A DNA stretch of 53,132 bases from Pseudomonadota bacterium (GCA_018818835.1 JAHIRD010000013.1:1-53132); one strand, 5' to 3'; counted from the first letter of the stretch, positions 25,529-34,702 are shown. Numbers and translations: made by a program. Notes: generated from the sequence alone by a model not told the origin.

Positions 25529-27064
25529 TTAACCGACTTTGAAATCGGAAAAATCAACTTTCGAGATAGATCCTTCGGAAAGTGCATCATTCAAGGCATC
25601 CTTGATCATTTTTTTAAGATCGGTCTCCACGATTTTGGAGTCACTTTGCAAAATGAATGCCTTATTAAGTACCTCATACACAATATTTCGGAAAAAGGGC
25701 TCATAATCTTTAATGGGATTTACCGGGGCATCTGCAATTTCAAGGGTGAGACTTAAAGTGATGTAAGACAATCCCTTGATTTTGGCGGGAGCCGGTACGA
25801 TAAATTCATTCATGGTCACCGTTATGATATCCGGGATCCTGGACGGCGGGATTTCAACGGGCAGAGGATCGGGCCGTGTCGCCTGATTGTCCAGGGCCTC
25901 AATCGTGTCGGCCGTGTCATTTTGGGCCAGGGGTTTTTCAGATTTTCCCGACATGATCATCAGAGCAATCAGGCTGACTAAAACAACCATGGTCGCGGCA
26001 GCCATGCTGACAAACAACCTGGAACGATACCAGACAGACGTCGTGTTTTTTTTATCTCGGCCTGGCTTGGTTTTGGCAGGGGGTTCTTCGAGGATGACCT
26101 GATCCATGGGGCGATCGTCCGTGATTTCCGCTTCAGAAAGGTCTTCGTTGAGCAGCCGGTCGATGTCCTCCTGGGAAATCAGTTTATCTTGTCCCGAGAA
26201 TTCGTCCATACTTTGTCCGTCAAAGGGACTTGACGAGCTTAAGAGTCGGTCGATATCCTCTTGATCAATCAGGGTTTCCTCGGCCTCTTCATTTGTGCCA
26301 AGAAGAAGTTTGTCGATATCTTCCTGGGAAATCAGGTTGGTCTCTTCCTCCTGCTGGGCGATGACAGCCTTATCATCTTCGAGACCCGCACCGGCAAGGA
26401 GGCTGTCGATATCTTCCTGGCTGATCAGGCTGTCCTCTTCGTTTTCATCAAGGACAGGGAGTATGGTTTCTTCGGCGTTTTGGGGTTCATTCGATTGGGT
26501 GTCCACGTTCCCGGCCCCTGAAAGAAGGGCGTTGATATCCTCCTGGGAAATCAGGGAATCATCATCATCCTGATCCAGGCCAGACTCCGCTTTGATCTCA
26601 TTGCTCTCTGTAAGGCTCCGGAGATCTTCCTGGGTGATCGTATCAAGATCTCCACCAGAAAGATCCGACGACTCAAGGGCCGATATGTTTTGTTCAACGG
26701 GTTCGGAACGCAATAACTTTTCAATGTCTTCGGGTGTGACCAGATCAAGATCTGCGGGCTCATCGTCGATGTCATCATCCGGTTGCGGGGCTGGGGCGAT
26801 ATTCCCGGCAAGGAGAGCATCAATATCATCCTGGCTGATGACGTCAGAGTCCTGGGCTGCAGTGACGGAATCCTTATCTGCAAGGCTGAGGAGGGCATCG
26901 ATGTCATCCTGGCTGATGGCATCATCCTCGACCGGGCTGAAGTCCGTCTCTTGCCCAGGCCCGGCAAAGGCTTCCAGGCTCAAGCTGTCAGCCTCCTTCA
27001 GTAAACGATCAAGATCGTCCTGTGAAATAAAGCTGTCTTTGTATTTACTGTCGGTCCCAGCCAT
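25529..27064 (-). CDS. FliM-type docking-motif array with membrane segment and FliL-like domain
   Basis: A 511-residue acidic protein. Residues 13-305 carry ten copies of a motif with consensus I-S-Q-[DE]-D-I-D-x-L-L, starting at 13, 50, 76, 109, 143, 172, 214, 245, 266 and 296; those at 109 and 143 are diverged. The motif closely resembles the N-terminal CheY-P-binding peptide of FliM, which in this window's own FliM reads ILTQEEVDSLL. One membrane helix follows at about 348-371. The C-terminal ~115 residues resemble FliL: NKAFILQSDSKIVETDLKK...SKVDFSDF lines up with FliL's NKTYNEIQGTDGKIILKNE...RNIYFSEF. It begins three bases after fliA and is thus deep in the flagellar operon. The inferred role is a stator-proximal, membrane-tethered scaffold or sink for phosphorylated receivers. 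No function is proven. Confidence 0.85.
   Translation of the reverse strand: MAGTDSKYKDSFISQDDLDRLLKEADSLSLEAFAGPGQETDFSPVEDDAISQDDIDALLSLADKDSVTAAQDSDVISQDDIDALLAGNIAPAPQPDDDIDDEPADLDLVTPEDIEKLLRSEPVEQNISALESSDLSGGDLDTITQEDLRSLTESNEIKAESGLDQDDDDSLISQEDINALLSGAGNVDTQSNEPQNAEETILPVLDENEEDSLISQEDIDSLLAGAGLEDDKAVIAQQEEETNLISQEDIDKLLLGTNEEAEETLIDQEDIDRLLSSSSPFDGQSMDEFSGQDKLISQEDIDRLLNEDLSEAEITDDRPMDQVILEEPPAKTKPGRDKKNTTSVWYRSRLFVSMAAATMVVLVSLIALMIMSGKSEKPLAQNDTADTIEALDNQATRPDPLPVEIPPSRIPDIITVTMNEFIVPAPAKIKGLSYITLSLTLEIADAPVNPIKDYEPFFRNIVYEVLNKAFILQSDSKIVETDLKKMIKDALNDALSEGSISKVDFSDFKVG
26150..27028 (-). repeat. Coding region of ten tandem FliM-N-like motifs
   Basis: This is the DNA of residues 13-305 of the protein above. 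Each copy shows on the plus strand as a variant of ATATCCTCCTGGGAAATCAG. Spacing between copies varies from 21 to 42 residues, and linkers are acidic and dissimilar. That points to selection on the ten-residue motif itself rather than a recent simple tandem duplication. Confidence 0.85.
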
Positions 27065-27066
27065 AA

Positions 27067-27834
27067 TCAGGTGTTTTTGTATTCCTTGATCTTGGATTTC
27101 AGTTTGATCAGTGCCATGGTGTGGATTTGGCAGATTCTCGATTCGGTCAACTCCATAACATTCCCGATTTCCTTGAGTGTCAATTCATCATAATAATAAA
27201 GAGAAATAACCATTTGCTCTTTATCTGTCAACTTTCGGATGGCATTTGCCAGAATATCTTTGAGTTCGCTCTGGATGAGAGTTTCGGACGGGTTGTCATC
27301 ACTTCGCATGCCATCGGTGAACGTGGAAGAGGACTGATCAGATCCATCGTTGTTCTTGATGAAGTCGTCCAGGCTTAGAAGGGCTGCTCCGTGAATGTCC
27401 GAAAGCATTTTAAAATAATTTTCCAGGGGCTGGTCCATTTCTTCTGCGATTTCCATGTCCGATGCAGGTCTTCTTTCTCGGGCTTCAACAGAATGAACAG
27501 CTTTTTCAATGCTTTGAATTTTTTTACGCATGGACCTTGAATACCAGTCCATGCTCCTCAATTCATCCAGTATGGCTCCTTTGATCCGGTATTGAGCATA
27601 GGTTTTAAGACCCACATTTTTTTTAGGGTCATATTTGTCCACCGCATCGATGAGGCCCAGGGACCCTGCGCTGATCAATTCATCAAACACCACGCTTGAG
27701 GGAATACGGCTGGCCACCCGCCCTGCCAGATATTTGACCAGATAGGCATATTTGGCAATCATCTGCTCCCTTTCCTTGGAGCTGAAGAAGGCATTTTGTA
27801 CCTGGCTTTCGGTTTTTTCGTATTCTTGGATCAT
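27067..27834 (-). CDS. fliA: Flagellar sigma factor FliA (sigma-28)
   Basis: A 255-residue sigma-28. Region 2 is visible as YLVKYLAGRVA...FDELISAGSLGLIDAVDKYDP and RIKGAILDELRSMDW. Region 3 is VEARERRPASDMEIAEEM. Region 4 is LTLKEIGNVMELTESRICQIHTMALIKLK. It directs transcription of late flagellar and often chemotaxis genes. An FlgM anti-sigma gene is not in the window. It follows flhG by 103 bases and precedes the motif-array gene by three. I did not find a clear FliA promoter upstream of the MCP gene. Confidence 0.96.
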   Translation of the reverse strand: MIQEYEKTESQVQNAFFSSKEREQMIAKYAYLVKYLAGRVASRIPSSVVFDELISAGSLGLIDAVDKYDPKKNVGLKTYAQYRIKGAILDELRSMDWYSRSMRKKIQSIEKAVHSVEARERRPASDMEIAEEMDQPLENYFKMLSDIHGAALLSLDDFIKNNDGSDQSSSTFTDGMRSDDNPSETLIQSELKDILANAIRKLTDKEQMVISLYYYDELTLKEIGNVMELTESRICQIHTMALIKLKSKIKEYKNT

Positions 27835-27937
27835 GTTTTTTCCGGTTTGAAATATAAAGTGCTTTGTGCTGGGGTGACCGCGCGGGCATATGTGGGGCGA
27901 TCATCCGTATACACCAAGGGGCCCCCATGGCCGCCAT

Positions 27938-28834
27938 TTACATGATGTTGAGCAAACGCTGCATGAAAAATTTGATATTCCCGTCAAGGTCCGTGCGTCT
28001 TGGCGATGCAAGGAGTTTTTTCGCAAGGCGTGAAATGGCTCGTCCCGACGGGGAATCCGGAAACTTTTCAAGTAAGGGTGTCCGTGCAAGCACCGATTCT
28101 CTTATCTTTTTGTCGGCAGGGACAAATCCGAGATACTCGGTCACGGCCCCTTTTAAAAAACGTGATGCGGCCTGATTGAGAGTAAAATAAACGGATTTGG
28201 CCTCGTCTTCGTCGCTGACCATGTTGACCAGAAGTTTGAAATGTTTCGCTCCATGGCCGAAGAGAACCTTGATGATACCATATGCATCAGTGATGGATGT
28301 GGGTTCACCTGTTACAACCACTATACACTCTTCTGCAGCCAAATTAAAGTAAATAACATTATTGGATATTCCTGCGGCAGTGTCCACGAGCACCACATCA
28401 AACACATTTTCAATGGTTTCAAATTCACTCAAAAGAATCAGTTTCTGGCCTTCGGACAGCTCACTCAGGTTCTCTTGGCCGGACAGGGCCGGGATGATTC
28501 CTATGCCGCTGGAGGTCTCGGCGATGATATCGATCAGTTCTTTTTCACCGGAAATGACATGGCCGATATTATATTTGGGATAGATACCGAAAATAATATC
28601 TATATTGGCAAGCCCCAGGTCCGAATCAAAAATCAGGACCTTTTTCCCCATGTTGGTGAAGGCAAGGGCAAGGTTTGCCACGATGTTTGTTTTGCCCACC
28701 CCCCCCTTGCCACTGGTGACAGAAAATACTCTGGGCCCAGTGCCTCCGTGAATCAGGGATCGTTTCCCACCCTGGCTCTGGATTCGTTGGTTTTCCTTTT
28801 GCATCATTTTCCTTAAATTACTGGCCTGATCCAC
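27938..28834 (-). CDS. flhG: Flagellar number regulator FlhG (MinD-like ATPase)
   Basis: About 298 residues read from GTG 28834. The reading MDQASNLRKMM is the usual FlhG opening, GGTGGAG lies upstream, and this start removes a long overlap with flhF implied by the ATG at 28936. The deviant Walker A, SGKGGVGKT (about 41-49), and FDSDLGLANIDIIFG mark a ParA/MinD ATPase. The C-terminal part ends in helices suited to membrane binding. FlhG limits flagellar number and works with FlhF, whose gene is directly upstream. The N-terminal DQAxxLR element in other species stimulates the FlhF GTPase, and here it is present. Confidence 0.92.
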   Translation of the reverse strand: MDQASNLRKMMQKENQRIQSQGGKRSLIHGGTGPRVFSVTSGKGGVGKTNIVANLALAFTNMGKKVLIFDSDLGLANIDIIFGIYPKYNIGHVISGEKELIDIIAETSSGIGIIPALSGQENLSELSEGQKLILLSEFETIENVFDVVLVDTAAGISNNVIYFNLAAEECIVVVTGEPTSITDAYGIIKVLFGHGAKHFKLLVNMVSDEDEAKSVYFTLNQAASRFLKGAVTEYLGFVPADKKIRESVLARTPLLEKFPDSPSGRAISRLAKKLLASPRRTDLDGNIKFFMQRLLNIM

Positions 28835-28874
28835 GGTTCGTTCGTCTCCACCTTGACGGGTCTGCCCCACACGT

Positions 28875-30053
28875 TTATTTCCGAAAGGATTCGGGGTATA
28901 AAAGCAGCTGCAGAACATGTTTGGGGCTTGCAACAATCAGGTCTTCAGGGACTTCCTGACCGTTAGTGATAAAAGACAACGGCATTTTGTGATTGATCAT
29001 CTGGTCCACAATTCTGCCGCATCGATTGGTTTCATCCACTTTTGAAAACACATAACTTGAAGGTTCCAGAAGGTCAAAGCATTCCACCGCCTCCTTCATA
29101 TCGAGCCGACCCATGGAGGCACTGAGAACGAGATGTTTACTGATCCCCGGTACGGCACAAAGGGTATTTTTCAATGCCATCATCCGCGGGGTGTCCAGAT
29201 GGCTCTGCCCAGCCGTGTCAATGAGAACATAATCCATTCCTGAAAGTTTGTTCAATGCTTTTTTAAGGTCTTCACCCGTAAACGCAGGGATACAGGGAAG
29301 ACCGATGATGGCGGAATATGTTTTCAGCTGGTCCACGGCACCGATTCTATAGTTGTCCACGGAGATAAGCCCCACCCGTTTTTTTCGTTTCAGGCCCAGT
29401 TCCGCAGAAAGCTTGGCAATGGTGGTTGTTTTCCCTACCCCGGTGGGTCCGATGAAGGCGGCCGCTATGGGTCTGCCCTGGCTTCTTTCGGTTGAGGCAA
29501 AGGGATCTATGGCTTCAACGGATGACAGAAGTCCCTTGAGCACATTCAAGGTGAAGTCCTCACCGGACACGTTTTTCTTCTCTATGCCTTGTTTCAAAAG
29601 GGCTTTGACTCTTTTTTCGGAAATTCCTGACAGAAGAAGCTTGGAATAGACTTTGAAGGCATCTTTGTGCTCTTCCATCAGCTCAAGAATATCATCGCTG
29701 AAGCTGGTCCACCAGAGAATGTCACGGATTTCGGAAAGCTCAAGGGTACTGTTCTTTGTCCCTGCCATGTTTCCGTTGAAACGGGGCAAAGGGCTTTTAT
29801 CAAGCAATCCGGCGGTCATTTTCAGCAGGTCCTTGTCTTTGACCTTTATCCCTTTGGTTCGGGCCTTGGGGGACATGGCCGAACCCACCGAGGCTTCGAT
29901 CTGAAACGTGTCTTTCCCGTAAGGGTCCATGGGAGGCTTTGGAATCCTCCGGGTGGATATGATCAAGGCATCTTCGCCGATGTCTTCCTTGACCTGGGCC
30001 ATGGCCGCCTGCATGCTGTTTGCGGAATAGGTTTTAACTGTCATGTTATACAC
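28875..30053 (-). CDS. flhF: Flagellar biosynthesis GTPase FlhF
   Basis: A 392-residue SRP-type GTPase. The N-terminal ~130 residues form the basic B domain opening VKTYSANSMQAAMAQVKEDIG, the FlhF hallmark. The N domain and G domain follow. G1 is FIGPTGVGKTTTIAKL (about 200-215), and later motifs are SVDNYRIGAVDQLKTY, LIDTAGQSHLD and SKVDETNRCG. It marks the pole or site where a flagellum is built and recruits FliF in other bacteria. The start overlaps the flhA stop by eight bases, and flhG follows. Confidence 0.96.
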   Translation of the reverse strand: MYNMTVKTYSANSMQAAMAQVKEDIGEDALIISTRRIPKPPMDPYGKDTFQIEASVGSAMSPKARTKGIKVKDKDLLKMTAGLLDKSPLPRFNGNMAGTKNSTLELSEIRDILWWTSFSDDILELMEEHKDAFKVYSKLLLSGISEKRVKALLKQGIEKKNVSGEDFTLNVLKGLLSSVEAIDPFASTERSQGRPIAAAFIGPTGVGKTTTIAKLSAELGLKRKKRVGLISVDNYRIGAVDQLKTYSAIIGLPCIPAFTGEDLKKALNKLSGMDYVLIDTAGQSHLDTPRMMALKNTLCAVPGISKHLVLSASMGRLDMKEAVECFDLLEPSSYVFSKVDETNRCGRIVDQMINHKMPLSFITNGQEVPEDLIVASPKHVLQLLLYPESFRK

Positions 30054-32133
30054 TCACCTTTCCCACTGCTTTGATACTGATGTTGGGTGCGATCTCGGCA
30101 TGGGAAATCACCATGACCGAGGGGACGTACTGTTCAATCATTTTTCTCAAGTGGCGCCGTATGCCCGGTGAACAGAGAATGACGGGCTGGAGATTCATCA
30201 TCATTTTTTTCTCCACTTCGGCCCTTATTGATCGGATAATTTTTTCAGCCCGAGAGGGGTCCATTGCCAGATAAGCCCCATGCTCGGTCTGCTGGATGTT
30301 TTTGGAAATATCCTCTTCGACGGATGGGGTCATGGTGATTACGGGCAGGGTTCCGTCGGGCTGAATACAGGGCCCCAGGATGAACCTCCCCAGTTTTTGG
30401 CGGACATATTCGGTCAAAAGATCCGTGTCTTTGCTCATGGGGCCATAGTCGGCAAGGGTTTCAACAATTCCCAGGAGATTACGCACCGAAACACGCTCCC
30501 TGAGGAGATTTTGGAGGACTTTTTGAACCATGCCCAGACTCATGACGCCGGGCACGAGTTCTTCAACCGCCTTGGGGCTTGTCTTGGCAAGATTACTCAA
30601 TAGTTGCTGAACTTCCTGGCGGCCCATCAGTTCCGCTGAATTATTTCTGATAATTTCCGTGATATGGGTGGCCATGACCGTTGAATTGTCAACCACGGTG
30701 TACCCTGCGAATTTGGCGTCTTCTTCCCGGTCCGGTGGAATCCATAGGGCCGGAAGATTGAATGCCGGCTCTGTGGTGGGAATACCGTCAAGTTTCTGCA
30801 TGACATCACCGGGGTCCATGGCCAGAAGATGATTGACCATCAATTCACCCCCTGCGATGTCGGTGCCTTTGATCAGCATGCGGTACTCCGAGGGCCTGAG
30901 TTTGAGATTATCCCGTATGTGAATGGGTGGAATGATGATGCCCATTTCTGTGGCGAATTGTCTTCGGATGGCACGGATTCGGCCCAGAAGGGTTCCGTCC
31001 TGGGATTTGTCAACCAGAGGAATCAGGCCATATCCCACTTCAAGTTCCATGCTGTCAAGGGAGAGCAGATGCTCCACATCCTCGGGACCGGCTTCATCGG
31101 AGGGCTCGGCTGCTGCGATTTCTTTTTCCGTCAGGGTCTTTTCATCGGCAAGGATGGTGTCTTTCAAGAAATATACGGTTCCGGCCAGGGCAAGGGACAG
31201 GGTCATGAAAGGAAAGGCCGGAAGTCCAGGAACCATACCGAAAAGAAAAACAATAACGGACCCGATATAAATGGGGACGTCCTTGGCGAAAATATGTCGG
31301 GCAAATTCGTCACCCATTTTCCTTTCGGAACTGGAACGCGAAACAAGGAGGCCGGCTGCTGTGGAGATGATCAGGGCCGGAATCTGACTGACCAGACCGT
31401 CACCGATGGTCAGAAGGGTGTAGGTGCTTGCCGCGTTCATCATTTCCATGTTTTGCTGGAACACGCCGATGATGAATCCGCCGGTGATATTGATGCCCGT
31501 GATGATGAGCCCCGCCACAGCGTCTCCCCTGACAAATTTGCTGGCACCGTCCATGGCACCGAAAAACTCAGCTTCCCTGGCGATTTTTTCACGACGCTGG
31601 CGGGCTTCGTTTTCGTCAATGAGTCCGGCGTTTAGATCCGCATCAATGGCCATCTGTTTTCCGGGCATGGCATCCAGGGTGAACCGGGCCGCAACTTCGG
31701 CGATGCGGCCTGAACCAGCGGTGATGACCTTGAAGTTGACGATCACAAGGATGATGAAAATGACGAGCCCCACCACATAGTTACCACCCACCACGAAATT
31801 ACCGAAGGCCATGATGATGGAGCCTGCGGCACTGGGCCCTTCACTTCCCCTGAGCAGGATCAATCGTGTGGAGGCCACATTGATGGACAGACGGAAAAGG
31901 GTCAGAACCAGGAGCATGGGAGGAAAAATCGAAAAATCAAGGGGCTTCACCGTATACATGGTGGTGATCAAAACAATGATGCCCATGGAGATGTTCAAAG
32001 CCAACAAGAGGTCCAGGAGTACAGGCGGAATGGGGAGAATCATGGTGACCAGAATACCGATGACCCCGATCACCATGCCAATATCGGCCGTGTCTTTACG
32101 CATTTCTAAAAATATGTTCTGCACTGATGCCAC
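30046..32133 (-). CDS. flhA: Flagellar export gate protein FlhA
   Basis: A 695-residue FlhA of normal length. The first ~320 residues contain eight membrane segments and the FHIPEP signature RIAEVAARFTLDAMPGKQMAI, followed by the cytoplasmic proton-coupling loop. The C-terminal cytoplasmic domain (~340-695) forms the nonameric export ring that docks export chaperones. The start is GTG 32133 with AAGGAG upstream; the nearby ATG is out of frame. The gene follows flhB after 125 bases and overlaps flhF by eight. Confidence 0.97.
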   Translation of the reverse strand: MASVQNIFLEMRKDTADIGMVIGVIGILVTMILPIPPVLLDLLLALNISMGIIVLITTMYTVKPLDFSIFPPMLLVLTLFRLSINVASTRLILLRGSEGPSAAGSIIMAFGNFVVGGNYVVGLVIFIILVIVNFKVITAGSGRIAEVAARFTLDAMPGKQMAIDADLNAGLIDENEARQRREKIAREAEFFGAMDGASKFVRGDAVAGLIITGINITGGFIIGVFQQNMEMMNAASTYTLLTIGDGLVSQIPALIISTAAGLLVSRSSSERKMGDEFARHIFAKDVPIYIGSVIVFLFGMVPGLPAFPFMTLSLALAGTVYFLKDTILADEKTLTEKEIAAAEPSDEAGPEDVEHLLSLDSMELEVGYGLIPLVDKSQDGTLLGRIRAIRRQFATEMGIIIPPIHIRDNLKLRPSEYRMLIKGTDIAGGELMVNHLLAMDPGDVMQKLDGIPTTEPAFNLPALWIPPDREEDAKFAGYTVVDNSTVMATHITEIIRNNSAELMGRQEVQQLLSNLAKTSPKAVEELVPGVMSLGMVQKVLQNLLRERVSVRNLLGIVETLADYGPMSKDTDLLTEYVRQKLGRFILGPCIQPDGTLPVITMTPSVEEDISKNIQQTEHGAYLAMDPSRAEKIIRSIRAEVEKKMMMNLQPVILCSPGIRRHLRKMIEQYVPSVMVISHAEIAPNISIKAVGKVSV

Positions 32134-32258
32134 AGCATGTTCTCCTTGAAACCTGTTGATTCATGATGACCTGAGTCAGGGCTTGTCCGTATTTTGGCGC
32201 ATTGTCGGAACCATGACGTCCCAGGGCCCGGAGTATGATCATTTTAGGATTCGTTGTG

Positions 32259-33326
32259 TTAAAGACGTTTGCCCTTCATTTTGAAGACGTAGGCAAGCAC
32301 TTCCGCCACGGCCCTGTAAAAATCTCCGGGAATTTCCGAACCGATAGTGACTGATTTATACAAGTTTCGGGCCAACTCCTTGTTTTCGATGATAGGGACC
32401 TGGGATTCGGCGGCGATCTCCTTGATTTTTTCCGCGATGATTCCCGCGCCTTTGGCCACCACTTTGGGTGCTCTCATGGACAGAGGGTCGTATTTAATGG
32501 CCACAGCAATGTGGGTGGGGTTGGTGACGATGACATCGGCCTTGGGAACGTCAGACATCATGCGTTTTCTGGCTGCTTCAAGCTGGAGGCCTCTGATTCG
32601 TGATTTGACCTGCGGATCACCTTCAGTCTGCTTGTGTTCATCCTTGACCTCCTGTTTGGTCATCTTGAGTTTTTCTTCAAACTGCCATCTCTGGTACATA
32701 TAGTCCAGAAGGGCCACCGCAGCCATGGGAATGATTACCCAGATGAAAATCTTGAAAGCCACTTTCAACAGATACACCATAATCTGACCCACAGAATCGT
32801 CATACAGAAAGACCAGACGGTCCAATTCTCCTCGGACGGCAAGCCAGGCAAGGAGTGCTGTTATGGACAGCTTGGCGATGTTTTTTAACAGTTCGACCAC
32901 AGAACTCAATGAAAATTTCTTTTTGAGTCCCTGGATAGGGTCAAGCTTGTTGAATTTAAAACCAATGGCTTTCCAGGATATCTGGAATCCCACCATGGAG
33001 ATGTTAGTGATAAGGGCCATCAGGAAAACGGTGATCATCACCGGGGCAAAGGTGAGGAAAAATTCTGCAGAATAACGGTATAAAAGGCTTATGCAATGCT
33101 GATCCGTGAAATTCGGAACCACCTTAAAGGAAAAACAATCTCTCATTACGGAAACGACGTTTTTGTACATGAAACCGGCAGCCATATAGATAACGCAGAC
33201 ACCACCCAGAAGAACGAACACCGAAGGGAGCTCCACGCTCCGGGCAACATCCCCCTCTTCGCGGGCCTCGCGCCGCTTTTTCTCGGTTGCGGGCTCGGTT
33301 TTCTCTTGCATGTTGTCGTCGGCCAT
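32259..33326 (-). CDS. flhB: Flagellar export switch protein FlhB
   Basis: A 355-residue FlhB. The N-terminus (EKTEPATEKKRREAREEGDVARS) is the classic FlhB opening. Four membrane segments lie between about 30 and 215. The autocleavage site NPTH is present in VIVTNPTHIAVAIKYDP, near residue 268. Cleavage there switches export from rod/hook to filament substrates. The C-terminal domain is closely paralleled by the stand-alone protein at 22480-22758. The gene follows fliR after a 151-base gap that holds a GGTCCCAT repeat. Confidence 0.97.
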   Translation of the reverse strand: MADDNMQEKTEPATEKKRREAREEGDVARSVELPSVFVLLGGVCVIYMAAGFMYKNVVSVMRDCFSFKVVPNFTDQHCISLLYRYSAEFFLTFAPVMITVFLMALITNISMVGFQISWKAIGFKFNKLDPIQGLKKKFSLSSVVELLKNIAKLSITALLAWLAVRGELDRLVFLYDDSVGQIMVYLLKVAFKIFIWVIIPMAAVALLDYMYQRWQFEEKLKMTKQEVKDEHKQTEGDPQVKSRIRGLQLEAARKRMMSDVPKADVIVTNPTHIAVAIKYDPLSMRAPKVVAKGAGIIAEKIKEIAAESQVPIIENKELARNLYKSVTIGSEIPGDFYRAVAEVLAYVFKMKGKRL

Positions 33327-33357
33327 GGTGTTTTCCTTTGGGTGGGGATGGGGCTAA

Positions 33358-33397
33358 TGGGACTCCATAGGACCTATGGGACTTATAGGACCTATGG
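33358..33397. repeat. GGTCCCAT-type short repeat cluster
   Basis: About four units of TATGGGAC(C/T) type lie in the gap between fliR and flhB. Another copy set is at the window start. Within the flagellar run this cluster and the MITE-like copy B are the main repeat interruptions. Confidence 0.7.
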
Positions 33398-33477
33398 TTT
33401 CATTCGCTTAACAAAACCTCCTGGGATTCCGGAAACCCGAGAACGCCGGCATGGACCCTAATATGTAATCCCCATAT

Positions 33478-34260
33478 TCATCCGCCCATCCAGAGAAGAA
33501 GAGAGGACAACAGCCCCCGAAAGGTTCCGGTGAAATTATTCGAAAGGATGCCGATCACCTGGAGGGTCAGGCCAAAGGTGATGAGGCCCACATAAATCTG
33601 GACGGGAAAAGCCACGATCATGATATTCATCTGGGGGACAAACTTGGCACAGATTCCAAAGGCGGCACTGGTGAAAAGCAGGGCGGCCATGGCCGGGGCC
33701 GCCATTTTGATGCCCAGGACAAACATGCCGGTGACCATGGTTTGCAGCTGGGTGATCATCCCGGCTTTTAGAAAAAACTCCCCCATATTGACGATGCGGA
33801 AACTTTCCACAAGGGCCTGGATGATGGTATGGTGCCCGTTTAAAAGGATAAACAGAAGAATCGCAACCAGATAGCCGATCTGGGACATCATGGAAATATT
33901 GGCTCCGGACTGGGGATCAATGACATTGATCATGGAAAAACCCATCTGGAATCCGATGATCTGGCCGGCCAGCTGGACCGCTCCAAAAAAAATGTCAACG
34001 GTGTAGCCCATGACCATGCCCACGATGAATTCTCCTGTGATGAGGACGGCAAATCCCAGATTGTTCTGGGGGAACAGGCCGGGATCCATGGGAACCACCG
34101 GATAAAGCAGTAGGGAGAGAATAAGGGCCAGGGCAATTTTTGTCAGACCGGGAACCACCGGGGAACTGAATACCGGGAACATGAATAGAACGATACTGAC
34201 CCTGATCAGGATCAGGATGAAAATTTTAAATTCATTTGCAGAAAAATTCAGAATGTCCAT
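33478..34260 (-). CDS. fliR: Flagellar export gate protein FliR
   Basis: A 260-residue membrane protein with about six hydrophobic segments. FliR features are visible: LILIRVSIVLFMFPVFSSPVVPGLTKIALAL at the start and GEFIVGMVMGYTVDIFFGAVQLAGQIIGFQMGF near residue 80. With FliP and FliQ it forms the export-gate helical core (P5Q4R1). It begins one base after the fliQ stop, so translation is probably coupled, and it is followed by flhB. Confidence 0.96.
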   Translation of the reverse strand: MDILNFSANEFKIFILILIRVSIVLFMFPVFSSPVVPGLTKIALALILSLLLYPVVPMDPGLFPQNNLGFAVLITGEFIVGMVMGYTVDIFFGAVQLAGQIIGFQMGFSMINVIDPQSGANISMMSQIGYLVAILLFILLNGHHTIIQALVESFRIVNMGEFFLKAGMITQLQTMVTGMFVLGIKMAAPAMAALLFTSAAFGICAKFVPQMNIMIVAFPVQIYVGLITFGLTLQVIGILSNNFTGTFRGLLSSLLLWMGG

Positions 34261-34261
34261 A

Positions 34262-34531
34262 TTATCGGATATACATGGGTATGTTGTTTATAATTTTAAT
34301 GGTAAATGTTGTGATTTTTTCCAGCATCCAGGGAGCAAAAAAGATCATGCCCAGAAACACAGCCACGATTTTCGGGATAAAGGTCAGGGTCATTTCCGAG
34401 ATGGATGTGACCGCTTGAAAAATCGATACGGCAAGCCCCACCACAAGACCAATCACAAGCATGGGTGCTGATAGAGCCAGGGTGAGTATCAAGCCTTCCT
34501 TGGCAAATGAAACAACAAATTCCGGGGTCAT
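34262..34531 (-). CDS. fliQ: Flagellar export gate protein FliQ
   Basis: An 89-residue two-helix membrane protein, exactly the family size: MTPEFVVSFAKEGLILTLAL, then GLVVGLAVSIFQAVTSISEMTLTFIPKI. Four copies join FliP and FliR in the export gate. AGGTGA lies just upstream of ATG 34531. The MITE-like repeat ends only 12 bases before that ribosome-binding site. Confidence 0.96.
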   Translation of the reverse strand: MTPEFVVSFAKEGLILTLALSAPMLVIGLVVGLAVSIFQAVTSISEMTLTFIPKIVAVFLGMIFFAPWMLEKITTFTIKIINNIPMYIR

Positions 34532-34551
34532 AAATCACCTGTCTTTTAAAT

Positions 34552-34702
34552 GATGAACTCGTAAAACGTCGACGGATGGCTATGGAAAAAGGTCCATAGG
34601 CAAGGCATAGTGTTTGGCCGGGCGTGAAGGCATACTTGTTCGTATGTCGAACGTCCGGCCAAACACTATAACGCCGCATATGGGACTTTTTACGACGCCA
34701 TC
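34552..34702 (-). mobile_element. MITE-like inverted-repeat element, copy B, between fliP and fliQ
   Basis: A 151-base element. Its ends are imperfect terminal inverted repeats: GATGAACTCGTAAAACG at 34552 and, on the other strand from 34702, GATGGCGTCGTAAAAAG. Inside, TAGTGTTTGGCCGG pairs with CCGGCCAAACACTA (arms about 34607-34620 and 34657-34670), and CATAC pairs with GTATG nearer the centre. TTAAA flanks both sides and could be a target duplication; on the fliP side it includes the stop codon. It codes for nothing. In fliP mRNA it would form a long hairpin and may affect the fliP-fliQ expression ratio. Confidence 0.75.

Noticed and set aside
26295-26573. Plus-strand frames opposite the motif-array gene
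   Set aside because: The tandem motifs on the minus strand produce repeated Ser-rich antisense frames; these have no domain pattern.
28835-28936. ATG start of flhG inside flhF
   Set aside because: The leader lacks FlhG features; GTG 28834 gives the family-typical DQASNLRKMM opening.
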